A DNA stretch of 64,000 nt from Terrisporobacter petrolearius (GTDB taxonomy: Bacteria > Bacillota > Clostridia > Peptostreptococcales > Peptostreptococcaceae). The translations under genes and the position numbers were made by a program. The stretch lies in assembly GCF_032598785.1 (NCBI RefSeq), contig NZ_CP102984.1, one strand, 5' to 3'. The notes beneath the pieces were generated by a model. That model saw only the letters and a list, made by a program, of their open reading frames with translations, had not been told where the DNA came from and did not search any database. This document shows, in pieces, positions 46,210 through 55,179 of this stretch (within the stretch, counting starts at the first letter, position 1; every line of letters starts with the position of its first letter).

Positions 46210-47427
46210 TTATAATTCAGTTACTTTAAATCCAGCTGCTTCTATTTCACTTTTTATTTTAGCTATATGATCATGATCAAAAGTTTCAAGTATGAACTCT
46301 GCTGATTGTTTTCCTATAGCTCCACCTGAAGATAATCTAGTTTGATTAGCATTTAATATATTTGCATTATTTTCACTTATTATTTTTATTAATTGTAAGA
46401 ATCCACCTGGTTTATCAGTCATTATTGTAGAGAATGAATATCTTCTTCCTTCTTTAGCTAAACCTGCTCCTATAACTCTGTATAATGTATTAACGTCTAC
46501 ATTACCACCAGAAACTATACAAACAACTTTTTCCCCTGAAGCTGGTTGATATTTTTTAGATAATAAAGCTGCTGTTGAAACTGCTCCAGCACCTTCAGAA
46601 ACTATTTTTTGATGTTCTAATAAGAATAACATTCCTTGAGCTATTTCTTCTTCACTTACTGTTATTACTTCATCAACTAATTCTTTTATTATTTCAAAAG
46701 TAGCATCTCCTGGAGTTTTAACAGCTATACCATCAGCTATTGTAGCAGCATGGAAAGCAGTTGTGACCTTTCCATTCTTTACTGATTCTTGCATTGAAGG
46801 TATATTTGCAGTTTGAACACCTACAATTTTCACATTTGGGTTTAAAGCTTTTGCCGCTACTGCAACACCAGCTATTATTCCCCCACCACCAATTGGGCAA
46901 AGTATAGTATCTACTTCATTATTTAATTGTTCAAATATTTCTAAAGAAATTGTTCCTTGTCCAGCCATTACATATTCGTTGTTGAATGGATGTATGAAAG
47001 TAGCACCAGTTTCTTTTTGTATTTCTACAGCTTTTGCATAAGCATCATCATAAACTTCCCCGTTTAATACAACTTCTGCTCCATATCCCCTAGTCGCGGA
47101 AACCTTTGCAAGAGGTGCAGTAGCTGGCATTACTATTGTAGCTTTTATTCCAGTCATCTGTGCCCCTAATGCAACACCTTGAGCATGATTTCCAGCACTT
47201 GAAGCTATGACACCGTTTGCTTTTTGTTCCTCAGTTAAATTTGCTATCGTGTTAACAGCCCCTCTTACCTTGAAAGATCCTGTCTTTTGTAAGTTTTCAC
47301 ACTTATAGAAAACGTTAGCCCCTGTCATTTCACTCAAAGTTTTACTTTCTAAAACAGGAGTTTCTTTAACTACATCTTTAATAGTTTCTTGAGCTTTTTT
47401 TACATCATTTAAAGTAACTTTTAACAT
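46210..47427 (-). CDS. ilvA: threonine ammonia-lyase (threonine dehydratase) with ACT domain
   Basis: PLP enzyme converting threonine to 2-oxobutyrate. The 405-residue protein has the PLP lysine in SFKVRGAVN (near 53), SAGNHAQGVALGA, and the glycine-rich phosphate loop PIGGGGIIAGV. A C-terminal ACT-like domain (about 330-405, FSTIMTDKPGGFLQLI) follows. The length fits the shorter catabolic/biosynthetic type (TdcB/IlvA). Ribosome site GAGAGGGAAG. It is monocistronic. The promoter and a tandem repeat lie in its leader. Confidence 0.93.
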   Translation of the reverse strand: MLKVTLNDVKKAQETIKDVVKETPVLESKTLSEMTGANVFYKCENLQKTGSFKVRGAVNTIANLTEEQKANGVIASSAGNHAQGVALGAQMTGIKATIVMPATAPLAKVSATRGYGAEVVLNGEVYDDAYAKAVEIQKETGATFIHPFNNEYVMAGQGTISLEIFEQLNNEVDTILCPIGGGGIIAGVAVAAKALNPNVKIVGVQTANIPSMQESVKNGKVTTAFHAATIADGIAVKTPGDATFEIIKELVDEVITVSEEEIAQGMLFLLEHQKIVSEGAGAVSTAALLSKKYQPASGEKVVCIVSGGNVDVNTLYRVIGAGLAKEGRRYSFSTIMTDKPGGFLQLIKIISENNANILNANQTRLSSGGAIGKQSAEFILETFDHDHIAKIKSEIEAAGFKVTEL

Positions 47428-47473
47428 ATTAATCTTCCCTCTCTTTTTATATATAATAAAATGTTTTGTATTA

Positions 47474-47561
47474 GTAAATCATTTTCCCATCTTGTAAAAC
47501 ATTTTCCTAATCTATTCCTTAAGTACGAATTTATTATACAATAATCATATAAAAATATCAA
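47474..47561 (-). promoter_or_regulatory. ilvA promoter and tandem 14-bp repeat in the leader
   Basis: TTGATA (47556-47561), 17 nt, TATAAT (47533-47538). About 20 nt into the transcript, two near-identical 14-mers on the plus strand, GTAAATCATTTTCC (47474-47487) and GTAAAACATTTTCC (47494-47507), are exactly 20 bp apart, which puts them on the same DNA face. Confidence 0.55.
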
Positions 47562-47810
47562 ATAACTTTATTTTATATTACTAATAAAAATTATCCATAT
47601 TATTTTCTTATTATATTTAGAATATTTAGCATATTTTTTAAAGTTGGCTTTAACACTTAATTGGAGGAAATAACCATATTATAAATCAGGATCATTTTAC
47701 CAAACATTTGCATCAAAATATCCTTAAATTACCAGTATAATTTATAAATTTTAGGTTATATTTTGTACAAATTTCTAATATTATATCAAAAAAAATTTTA
47801 CATATGCACA
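47562..47810. other. AT-rich intergenic sequence upstream of ilvA
   Basis: No gene with convincing support. An 18-codon minus-strand frame (47657-47713) has AAGGA upstream but is not placed as a leader for either neighbour. Confidence 0.3.
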
Positions 47811-47840
47811 AAAATAAGAGGACTTTCAGTCCTCTTATTA
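47811..47840 (-). terminator. terminator of the BFD-type ferredoxin gene
   Basis: Perfect 12-bp stem AATAAGAGGACT / AGTCCTCTTATT, 3-nt loop, followed by T5 on the minus strand. Confidence 0.82.
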
Positions 47841-47854
47841 CAATGTATTAATTA

Positions 47855-48025
47855 TTATAATACTTCTTTAAGTGCTTCTTCAATTTCACAGTCGCATCCA
47901 GCACAGATTGTTCCTGCTTCAGTCATTTCCTTTATATCATCTACTGTTTTAGCTCCATTAGCTACAGCTTTTTTTATATCTTCTAATGAAGTTCCCATGC
48001 AATCGCATATTATTCTGTCTGACAT
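47855..48025 (-). CDS. BFD-like [2Fe-2S]-binding small protein (56 aa)
   Basis: A short protein with the four-Cys pattern of bacterioferritin-associated ferredoxin (Fer2_BFD): CDCMGTSLEDIKKAV near the N-terminus and GTICAGCDCEIEEAL near the C-terminus. Cys at about 7, 9, 42 and 45 bind the cluster. As a stand-alone domain it may serve electron transfer to iron stores or redox enzymes. AGGAGG lies 8 nt before ATG 48023-48025, and a strong terminator follows. No bacterioferritin gene is adjacent. Confidence 0.88.
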   Translation of the reverse strand: MSDRIICDCMGTSLEDIKKAVANGAKTVDDIKEMTEAGTICAGCDCEIEEALKEVL

Positions 48026-48177
48026 TATATTTACCTCCTAATTGTCTTTTGTAATATATATTTACCCCTTATTTATTTTACCTAAACAAAATTTGTTACT
48101 TTTTTTCCCATGTATGTTAATTCATTGGTTAGAAAAAATAATTACTAATATTAAGAAATTTATAAGGAGTAGAATCT

Positions 48178-48603
48178 ATGAAAATTTTAAATACTATACT
48201 AAAATACTTAACATTATTTCTCATAGGAGGTATAACCTATTACTTCATTGAAATTGTTTATAGAGGATATTCTCATTATTCAATGATAATAGTAGGTGGT
48301 CTTTGCTTTATACTTATAGGATCTATAAACGAATTTTCAAATAAAGAAATTCCTTTATTACTTCAAATGTTAATTTCTGTTCTTATTGTTAATATTGTAG
48401 AATTAGTTTCAGGAATTATAATAAATAGAATATTATTATTAAACGTATGGGATTACTCACAACTAAAATATAATTTTTTAGGCCAAATATCCTTAAATAG
48501 CTCCATTGCTTGGTTTTTCTTATCACTTTTTGCCATATATATGGATGATTTATTAAGATATGTTATTTTTAAGGAAAAAAAGCCAAAATATAAATTTATA
48601 TAA
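48178..48603 (+). CDS. CmpB-type putative ABC transporter membrane protein
   Basis: A 141-residue protein with four hydrophobic segments. The block ELVSGIIINRILLLNVWDYS with LGQISL afterwards matches the pattern of the ABC_trans_CmpB family, whose role is unproven. No ATPase gene is adjacent. AAGGAG lies 9 nt before the ATG. Confidence 0.75.
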   Translation: MKILNTILKYLTLFLIGGITYYFIEIVYRGYSHYSMIIVGGLCFILIGSINEFSNKEIPLLLQMLISVLIVNIVELVSGIIINRILLLNVWDYSQLKYNFLGQISLNSSIAWFFLSLFAIYMDDLLRYVIFKEKKPKYKFI

Positions 48604-48690
48604 AAAAATAAAGCCCTGCTACGAGGGTACAGGGCTTAAGGTTTATAATGATAGATAAAAGAGTGTGAGGGAATCTATCATTATACGGGT
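48603..48690 (-). ncRNA. candidate small RNA with GC-rich intrinsic terminator
   Basis: On the minus strand, AAGCCCTG / CAGGGCTT (48610-48637) is followed by TTATTTTTTT, a strong terminator although no minus-strand gene precedes it. Upstream is a TATAAT (48682-48687 region) with a weak -35, so a transcript of about 75 nt starting near TTCCCTCACACTC is likely. TATAATGATAGAT / ATCTATCATTATA (48644-48656 with 48673-48685) forms a further long hairpin. The C-rich segment could pair with G-rich ribosome sites. Confidence 0.35.
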
Positions 48691-48885
48691 ATTTAAGTAA
48701 ATTATTAAGCTAGTCTTTCTATGCTTTAATAATACCTTATTAATATGAATTTAATGTAAATTTTTTATGAATGAATGTAGAATTTTAGCTATATATACTT
48801 TTTTATTTTATATTTTAAAAATAATTCACTATAACTTATAGAACAACAACATATATTATTTTTATACAATAATTTTTAAATTTTA
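48691..48885. other. AT-rich intergenic sequence with one more hairpin
   Basis: A third stem, ATTATTAAGC / GCTTTAATAAT (about 48700-48732), adjoins the candidate small RNA. The rest is AT-rich with no gene or clear signal. Confidence 0.3.
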
Positions 48886-48888
48886 TAA

Positions 48889-48930
48889 TAAAAAATCACC
48901 ATAGACAAATTTTGTCCATAGTGATTTTTA
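48889..48930 (-). terminator. terminator of the wHTH protein gene
   Basis: AAAATCACCATAG / CTATGGTGATTTT type stem with few mismatches and T/A runs, immediately after the stop at 48931. Confidence 0.7.
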
Positions 48931-49899
48931 TTAGCATTTAAATAAAAATGAAAATAAGTTCTTTTTACTTTGCTTTTCCTCTAATGCAAAAAATGCTTCT
49001 TTTAAGCTATATAGTAATATTCTATCAAAAGTGAATATTATATCTATATTAACTTCATCTTGTCTGCTCTTAATCATATTCATGATTTCTAGCATATGAT
49101 CGTAAGACTCACCTTGTATTATTAAGTTTGGCTTTTCACTAAATTTAATATTTAAATTATCATAATGCTCAATTACATTCTCATATCTATGTAATTTGTT
49201 TAGAAATTCTTCTTTCCAATTATCTGTTTTTCTAACAACTTCTATTAGATAGGTTTTTCCACCATTTGTTAATATAGACTGAGGTCTCACTATGCAATTT
49301 CTTATGTTTTCATTTAGTATTATTTTAGAAACTTTAAATTGTGTATCTTTTACCATAACTTGTGTTAATAGTTGATTTGATGCTAGTAAACACTTAATCT
49401 TTGCAGTTTTAATTTCGCTTACATATCCTTGTGAATATGTTTTCCTGTCCAATGCTCTTAATAATCCTATCCCATGATACCCTAAATAATAAGCTTTATA
49501 TGAACTTGTACTATTTTCTGATACAAACTCAATTTGTTTTATAAAGCTTTTCTCCTTCAATCTTGTGAGTTTTCTAGCTACTGATTTTGATTCTACATCT
49601 ACCCCACTTTTATTTAGATATGTGGTAATTTGTAGAGAAGTTGCAAAAACTAAATTATTAATAGCAAATAGTATCATTTTTTCCACTTCACCAATGTGTC
49701 CCTTTTCCAATAAAAAATCCACTTCTGATTTTGATGTAGTTCTCTTTGGCCTATTGATTTTATGATTGTCCCCTTTATAAGATGCAAATGGTGATAATTT
49801 AGTTTCAATATACTCTTCATTTGGATTTTTTAAATCTACTGCTGTACAGTACTTTCCTATAGGTGAAACCAACTCTGTACTTTTTCTTTTGTTCCTCAT
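48931..49899 (-). CDS. winged-helix protein, replication-relaxation-like
   Basis: A 322-residue soluble protein. An N-terminal winged helix (about 75-130: ITTYLNKSGVDVESKSVARK, LTRLKEKSFIKQI) is followed by a mixed alpha/beta region (about 190-290, YLIEVVRKTDNWKEEFLNKL). This layout resembles replication-relaxation family proteins, often found on plasmids and integrative elements, but no conjugation or phage gene is near. ATG 49897-49899 follows a G8 run; an earlier frame start is unsupported. Confidence 0.55.
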   Translation of the reverse strand: MRNKRKSTELVSPIGKYCTAVDLKNPNEEYIETKLSPFASYKGDNHKINRPKRTTSKSEVDFLLEKGHIGEVEKMILFAINNLVFATSLQITTYLNKSGVDVESKSVARKLTRLKEKSFIKQIEFVSENSTSSYKAYYLGYHGIGLLRALDRKTYSQGYVSEIKTAKIKCLLASNQLLTQVMVKDTQFKVSKIILNENIRNCIVRPQSILTNGGKTYLIEVVRKTDNWKEEFLNKLHRYENVIEHYDNLNIKFSEKPNLIIQGESYDHMLEIMNMIKSRQDEVNIDIIFTFDRILLYSLKEAFFALEEKQSKKNLFSFLFKC

Positions 49900-50102
49900 A
49901 ATACTCCCCCCCCTGATGTGTCTAGGAAACATAATTAATGCTTCCATTAAATAGCATATTTATATTATAATATTTTTTAATATATTTTACATTTATAATT
50001 ATTTAAAATTAAATAAAATTTTTATTTTTCGTTTAATTTAGTAAGATATATTATTATTTTTTCATATTTGAATAACTCAATTATATTTTAGTATAAATAC
50101 CA

Positions 50103-50136
50103 ATAAAAAAGATATAAGTTTTATATAACTTATACC
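50103..50136 (-). terminator. terminator of the pspA-ydjG-ydjI-like operon
   Basis: TATAAGTT / AACTTATA stem with 6-nt loop followed by T6 on the minus strand. Confidence 0.65.
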
Positions 50137-50146
50137 GTTTTTATCG

Positions 50147-51112
50147 TTAAACTAACTTTGTTCCACAATTAGGACAGAAATTAGACCCTTCATTTTTTGT
50201 TCCACAGTTTGGACAAAAGTTAGGTTTTGTTCCTTCTGATGAACTTTTTTGGGTTTCGTTGTTTTGTGGCTTTTTATTTATATTTTCCACCATTTGTTGC
50301 CCCATCATCATTCCAACTTGCATTCCTGCCATATCAGATGCCATAGATCCTCTAGAACCACCTTTTGATAAAGAGTCTGCCATGGCAACTTGAGTATATT
50401 TATTAATATCACCAACCATGCTATGAGATGCAGCTTTTGTAGCCATTTCTTGTATCTCTTTTGGGTATGATACACTTGATATAGTGAAGTTTGTAATAGC
50501 TATTCCTATCTTCTCCATCTCCATATCTAAATCTTCTTGTATTCCCTTAGATATTTCAAATGCATTAGCTTGAAGATTAAAAATATCTCTACCTTCTTTT
50601 ACTATCCATTTCATAATAACTTGATCTAACATAGACATAATACGTGATTTTACATCTTCCATGGTAAATTGTTTTTTAATCCCCGCAATTTTATCAATTA
50701 GTACTTCATAGTCTGATATCTTACAGCAGAACGTTCCAAAGGATTTTATTGGCATTCCTCCTGGAAGTCCTATTGCTGGTATATTAATAGCATTTTTCGT
50801 ACCCCATTTTACTGTTAGTTCTTTTGTATTAACAAATAAAACCTCAGCTCTAATTCCACTATTAAACCCAAATCTAAATCCTTTTAATGTTGATAAAAAA
50901 GGAATTATTTCTGATTCCATATCAAAGCTTCCTTCATCCTTAAAAATTCCTTCTATTTTACCATTATACATAAAGATAGCATCTTGCCCCATTCTAACAA
51001 CTAGTTTACTACCTTTTTTTATTTCTTTGTTGTCCCATTTCCAAAATAGCATATCATCTCTAAATTCTTCCCATTCAACTACATTGGAAAATTGGTTACT
51101 AAATAGTCCCAT
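50147..51112 (-). CDS. SPFH-domain protein with C-terminal zinc ribbon (YdjI-like)
   Basis: A 321-residue protein. An SPFH-type domain covers about 30-210 (IPAIGLPGGMPIKSFGTFCC). A Met/Gly-rich stretch (GMQVGMMMGQQMV) follows, then two CPNCG half-ribbons at the end (FCPNCGTKN, FCPNCGTKLV). It matches the architecture of Bacillus YdjI, encoded with PspA and YdjG/H. No transmembrane helix. Last gene of the operon. Likely works at the membrane with PspA in envelope stress. Confidence 0.85.
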   Translation of the reverse strand: MGLFSNQFSNVVEWEEFRDDMLFWKWDNKEIKKGSKLVVRMGQDAIFMYNGKIEGIFKDEGSFDMESEIIPFLSTLKGFRFGFNSGIRAEVLFVNTKELTVKWGTKNAINIPAIGLPGGMPIKSFGTFCCKISDYEVLIDKIAGIKKQFTMEDVKSRIMSMLDQVIMKWIVKEGRDIFNLQANAFEISKGIQEDLDMEMEKIGIAITNFTISSVSYPKEIQEMATKAASHSMVGDINKYTQVAMADSLSKGGSRGSMASDMAGMQVGMMMGQQMVENINKKPQNNETQKSSSEGTKPNFCPNCGTKNEGSNFCPNCGTKLV

Positions 51113-51124
51113 AATACTAACCTC

Positions 51125-52291
51125 CTAAAACATTATTCCTTCCAAAGAAGAAACAGTTTCGTCTTTAACTAATTCACTATACTGAATTTTTTTGTCATTA
51201 TCATAACTCACATCTTTATCTGACGATGCTAAATAAATTCCAAATAATATACCTAACATTACTATAACTATGGCTGCAATTTTAATAGGGCTTTTTGGAT
51301 ATTCGCCTTTAATTTTCCCAGTTTCTCCATTTATTAAAACATTATATTGTTTATCTTTGTATGTATAAGCAGTTGAATAAACAGGTATAAAAATATGTTT
51401 ATATGTCTCACCTGAGTAAGAAGTATGAAGCCTCACTGAACGAACCCTATCATAACGTCTTAACACGTCTCTTTCAGCCATATAATGAATATCATTTCTC
51501 ATTTTATTCATGGCATCACTATGTGCATCCTTTAAATCTATCGTATATATTTCTGAACAATAACCTGACATATAATCTGGTGAATATGATGCCACATCCT
51601 TTGTATTATATGACTCAATCCAGCCCAAAAGATTTTCGCTTAATTTATTGGATGCTCTGACTAAGACATCATCAAAAAAATGACTTATATGCCCACTGGT
51701 AGGATACCAATTTGTTTCTACTCTTGTATGTTTTTCCCCTTCACTATCTTCATATTCCACTTCATAATTAATTCCACCCATTGCTGTATAGTTAGTACTT
51801 GTATCTGCATCAAATGTCCAATAAGGCATATAAATTCCTTGAACCTTATCCTTTTGATATAAAGTTTTCAAAACATTTGGAGCAAGCCATCTTTTTTTAA
51901 TCCATTGACTGAATATAGATTCTACATGGTACTTATCTATTTTAAAAGGAATTACACCATCAGGAATTATGGACTCAATTTGCTTTTGAGATAAAACATA
52001 GTGAGACCCACAATATGGACAAGTAGTTGCTGTACTAGTTGCATCAACTTCTACCCTAGCTCCACACCCTTCACATTCCATACTTGTAGATGTTTTTTCC
52101 TCTACTTTTATTGTTTTGATTGCATGAATATCGAGATTATGTTCTATAACATCCTCTGGATTATTTTCTATTTCAACTTCAGTGCCACAGTTAGGACATT
52201 TTAAGGCTTGAGCTGTGGCATTAAATTCCATAACTCCTCCACATCCTTCACAATAATAAGACTTACTTATAAAATCACCCCCATAAAACAT
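51125..52291 (-). CDS. zinc-ribbon membrane protein (YdjG-like), start codon in doubt
   Basis: A 388-residue protein (longest frame) with two N-terminal zinc ribbons (YYCEGCGGVM...CPNCG and MECEGCGARV...CPYCG). A middle domain and one transmembrane helix near 345-363 (IAAIVIVMLGILFGIYL) follow. Corresponds to the YdjG/YdjH membrane partner of PspA. The ATG at 52289-52291 lacks a ribosome site. A strong GGGGGTGA lies 4 nt before an in-frame ATA (codon 8), giving SKSYYCEG right after it, so translation may start at AUA. Confidence 0.82.
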   Translation of the reverse strand: MFYGGDFISKSYYCEGCGGVMEFNATAQALKCPNCGTEVEIENNPEDVIEHNLDIHAIKTIKVEEKTSTSMECEGCGARVEVDATSTATTCPYCGSHYVLSQKQIESIIPDGVIPFKIDKYHVESIFSQWIKKRWLAPNVLKTLYQKDKVQGIYMPYWTFDADTSTNYTAMGGINYEVEYEDSEGEKHTRVETNWYPTSGHISHFFDDVLVRASNKLSENLLGWIESYNTKDVASYSPDYMSGYCSEIYTIDLKDAHSDAMNKMRNDIHYMAERDVLRRYDRVRSVRLHTSYSGETYKHIFIPVYSTAYTYKDKQYNVLINGETGKIKGEYPKSPIKIAAIVIVMLGILFGIYLASSDKDVSYDNDKKIQYSELVKDETVSSLEGIMF

Positions 52292-52306
52292 AATCTTTAA
52301 AAAATT

Positions 52307-52996
52307 TTATAATCCTAATTTATTTTTTAAAGCTTGCAATTCATCATCTACTTCAGAATTACTTTCTTTGTTATCATCATATTTACTCATTAAATCTTCT
52401 ATACTTTCTTCTTCTTTTGAAGAATTTAATTCAGCCACTGCATTAGCTTCGTCTAACTGTTTATTTATTTTATCTTCCATTTTATCAAAGGCAGATAAAT
52501 TTCCTTTTGCACCAGTTACACCTGAACCAATTTTATTTAATCTTTCTTGTGTTTTGGCGACTGTTAACTTAGCTTTTAGTTGATCTCTTTTTGCATTTAA
52601 TTCACCTATATCTTTAACAAGTTTATCATGCATACTTCTCATTTTTGTAACATTATCTGCAGCTATATCATAAGATTGTTGTAAACTTTGTTGATTCTTA
52701 GATAATTGAGTTTTCTTTTCTAAGAATAGTTTTGCATCAGATTCATTTCCTGCAATTAAAGCTTTCTCAGCATATTTTTGCATTTTATTTATCTGTTCAT
52801 TGCATTCATCTAATTCTCTTTTAGCTCTTTTTTCTTCAGCCATTACAGATGCCGTTTCAGCTTTAACTTTACCCAAATCATTTTCTAAATTTCTTAAGTA
52901 TTGATCAATCATTTTTGATGGATCTTCTGCCTTATCCAATAATGCATTAATATTTGAAGACATTATATCTTTAAACCTTGTTATTATACCTGCCAT
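52307..52996 (-). CDS. pspA: phage-shock protein A homologue (PspA/IM30)
   Basis: A 229-residue coiled-coil membrane-stress protein. It starts GIITRFKDIMSSNINALLDK, then AEDPSKMIDQYLRNLENDL, a signature of PspA/IM30, and consists almost wholly of helices with an acidic tail. It binds and stabilises stressed membranes. First gene of an operon with YdjG- and YdjI-like genes. AGGAGGG lies 6 nt before the ATG. In Bacillus the equivalent operon belongs to the SigW regulon; no such promoter was identified here. Confidence 0.93.
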   Translation of the reverse strand: MAGIITRFKDIMSSNINALLDKAEDPSKMIDQYLRNLENDLGKVKAETASVMAEEKRAKRELDECNEQINKMQKYAEKALIAGNESDAKLFLEKKTQLSKNQQSLQQSYDIAADNVTKMRSMHDKLVKDIGELNAKRDQLKAKLTVAKTQERLNKIGSGVTGAKGNLSAFDKMEDKINKQLDEANAVAELNSSKEEESIEDLMSKYDDNKESNSEVDDELQALKNKLGL

Positions 52997-53126
52997 TTAA
53001 AACCCTCCTATTTACAACTCTTTAATATGTAATAATTATTAAAAATTTTAGAGTAATATGACTACTTTTTTAAATAATAGTAATATAAAAAGTATACCAT
53101 ATTACTTATAATTCTTTATAAGTTTA

Positions 53127-53163
53127 AACAAAAAAGTTGAACTCTATAAGAGTTCAACCTTTA
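53127..53163 (-). terminator. terminator of fhs
   Basis: GTTGAACTCT / AGAGTTCAAC stem, 3-nt loop, followed by T6 on the minus strand. Confidence 0.78.
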
Positions 53164-53213
53164 ATATTTCATTAAAATTACTTTTTAGGATTTTTGCAAT
53201 GAATTTGTATAAT

Positions 53214-54890
53214 TTAGAATAATCCAACTATAACACCATTTTCATCAATATCTATTCTTTCAGCTGCCGGCATTTTGGGTAATCCTGGCATTTTCATAAT
53301 ATCTCCTGTTAAAGCTATTATAAATCCAGCCCCAGCACTTATATTAATTTTTCTAACTGTTATTCTAAAATTTTCTGGCCTTCCTAATTTTGAAGGGTCA
53401 TCTGTTAATGAGTATTGAGTTTTTGCCATGCATATAGGAAGATTAGCAAATCCTAATTTTTCTAAATTAGCAATTTCCTTTTCTGCTTCTTTAGTAAAAT
53501 TTACACCTTCAGCTCCATATATTTTAGTGGCTATTTCATTTATTTTTTCTTTTATACTTCTTTCTAATGAATAAGCATATTCAAAATTATTCTCCTCTTG
53601 GCAAAGTCTTACTACTTCTTTAGCAAGTTCTACTCCACCTTCTCCGCCTTTTGCCCATACTTGTGATAAAACCACATTTACACCTAAATCATTACATCTT
53701 TCTTTTACTAAATCTATTTCCTCTTGGCTATCTGTTGGGAATTCATTAATTGCAACAACTGTAGGTAATTTAAATACTTTCGTAATATTTTCCATATGTT
53801 TTAATAAATTTGGCAGTCCAGCTTCTAAAGCTTCTAGATTTGTATCATTTAGGTTAGATTTATCAACACCACCATTATATTTTAAAGCCCTTACAGTAAC
53901 TACAATTACTACTGCATCTGGTTTTATATCTGCCATTCTGCATTTTATATCTAAGAATTTTTCTGCCCCTAAATCTGCTCCAAATCCACCTTCTGTTACA
54001 ACATAGTCTGCAAAATTCATAGCCATCTTTGTAGCTATTATAGAGTTGCATCCATGAGCAATATTAGCAAATGGTCCTCCGTGAACAAGTGCTGGTGTAC
54101 CTTCTAAAGTTTGAACTAGATTAGGCTTTAAGGCATCTTTTAATAAAGCCGCCATTGCTCCGTTAGCATTTAATTCTTTAGCTGTTACAGGTAAATTTCC
54201 ATAAGTATATCCAATAATAATATTACCTAACTTTTCTTTTAGGTCACTAATATTATTAGCTAAACAGAAAGCTGCCATAACCTCCGATGCTACAGTTATA
54301 TCAAATCCGTCTTCTCTAACTATTCCATCAACCTTTCTGCCCATACCGCAAACTATATTTCTTAATTGTCTATCATTCATATCTACACATCTTCTCCAAG
54401 TTATAGTTCTTGGATCAATATTTAATTTATTGCCTTGATGTATATGATTGTCTATCATTGCTGCTAGCAAATTATTTGCTGCTCCTATTGCATGAAAATC
54501 TCCTGTGAAGTGTAAGTTTATATCTTCCATTGGGATAACTTGAGCATAACCTCCACCAGCGGCTCCACCTTTTATTCCAAACACAGGCCCTAAAGAAGGT
54601 TCTCGTAGTGCAACGATTGATTTTTTGCCAATCTTTTGTAATCCGTCTGCTAAACCTATTGTGGTTGTGGTCTTTCCTTCTCCTGCCGGAGTTGGATTTA
54701 TTGCTGTAGTTAAAATTAACTTGGCATTTTTATCTTTTTTATGTGTTTTTAATAAATTATAATCAATTTTAGCCTTATATTTCCCATAAAATTCTAGTTC
54801 ATCTTCATTTAGACCTAATTTTTTACCGATTTCTCTAATATGTAGAGGTTTTGATTCCTGTGCTATTTCTATATCTGATTTAAAAGTCAT
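53214..54890 (-). CDS. fhs: formate-tetrahydrofolate ligase
   Basis: ATP-dependent ligase making 10-formyl-THF for one-carbon metabolism; also part of the Wood-Ljungdahl methyl branch where present. The 558-residue length is normal. The P-loop block NPTPAGEGKTTTTIGL and the GGGYAQVIPMEDINLHFTGD region are family hallmarks. GGAGG lies 9 nt before the ATG. Monocistronic. No other acetogenesis genes are in the window, so purine and thymidylate supply or purine fermentation are equally likely. Confidence 0.97.
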   Translation of the reverse strand: MTFKSDIEIAQESKPLHIREIGKKLGLNEDELEFYGKYKAKIDYNLLKTHKKDKNAKLILTTAINPTPAGEGKTTTTIGLADGLQKIGKKSIVALREPSLGPVFGIKGGAAGGGYAQVIPMEDINLHFTGDFHAIGAANNLLAAMIDNHIHQGNKLNIDPRTITWRRCVDMNDRQLRNIVCGMGRKVDGIVREDGFDITVASEVMAAFCLANNISDLKEKLGNIIIGYTYGNLPVTAKELNANGAMAALLKDALKPNLVQTLEGTPALVHGGPFANIAHGCNSIIATKMAMNFADYVVTEGGFGADLGAEKFLDIKCRMADIKPDAVVIVVTVRALKYNGGVDKSNLNDTNLEALEAGLPNLLKHMENITKVFKLPTVVAINEFPTDSQEEIDLVKERCNDLGVNVVLSQVWAKGGEGGVELAKEVVRLCQEENNFEYAYSLERSIKEKINEIATKIYGAEGVNFTKEAEKEIANLEKLGFANLPICMAKTQYSLTDDPSKLGRPENFRITVRKINISAGAGFIIALTGDIMKMPGLPKMPAAERIDIDENGVIVGLF

Positions 54891-55144
54891 TACATTTATC
54901 CTCCAATATATTACAATTATTTAATTATATTATAAAATAATTTGTAAAAATAGTATATATAAAAAACATATTTTGTGAACATTTTTTACGTTTACTAAAT
55001 TAAAATACGTCTTTTAGCAAACATTATTCATTTTACAATTTTATTCAATATGATTAATACCCTATTTGTACTTTTTAACACTAAATAATTAAATATGTTT
55101 ATCCCTTTGCTAATAAATTTTATACTTTCTATTTTGCATATAAA
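54891..55144. other. intergenic sequence upstream of fhs
   Basis: AT-rich, no gene seen. Expected to hold the fhs promoter, but I could not pick one with confidence. No riboswitch-like conserved core was seen. Confidence 0.3.
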
Positions 55145-55174
55145 AAAGATGTAGGTATTTAAACCTACATCTTT
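55145..55174 (-). terminator. terminator of ptsG
   Basis: Perfect 12-bp stem AAAGATGTAGGT with 6-nt loop, A-run on its left supplying the minus-strand U-tract. Confidence 0.8.
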
Positions 55175-55179
55175 ATAAA

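Noticed and set aside
47657..47713. 18-codon leader-peptide-like frame on the minus strand upstream of ilvA
   Set aside because: It lies upstream of the best ilvA promoter and no terminator/antiterminator follows it before ilvA.
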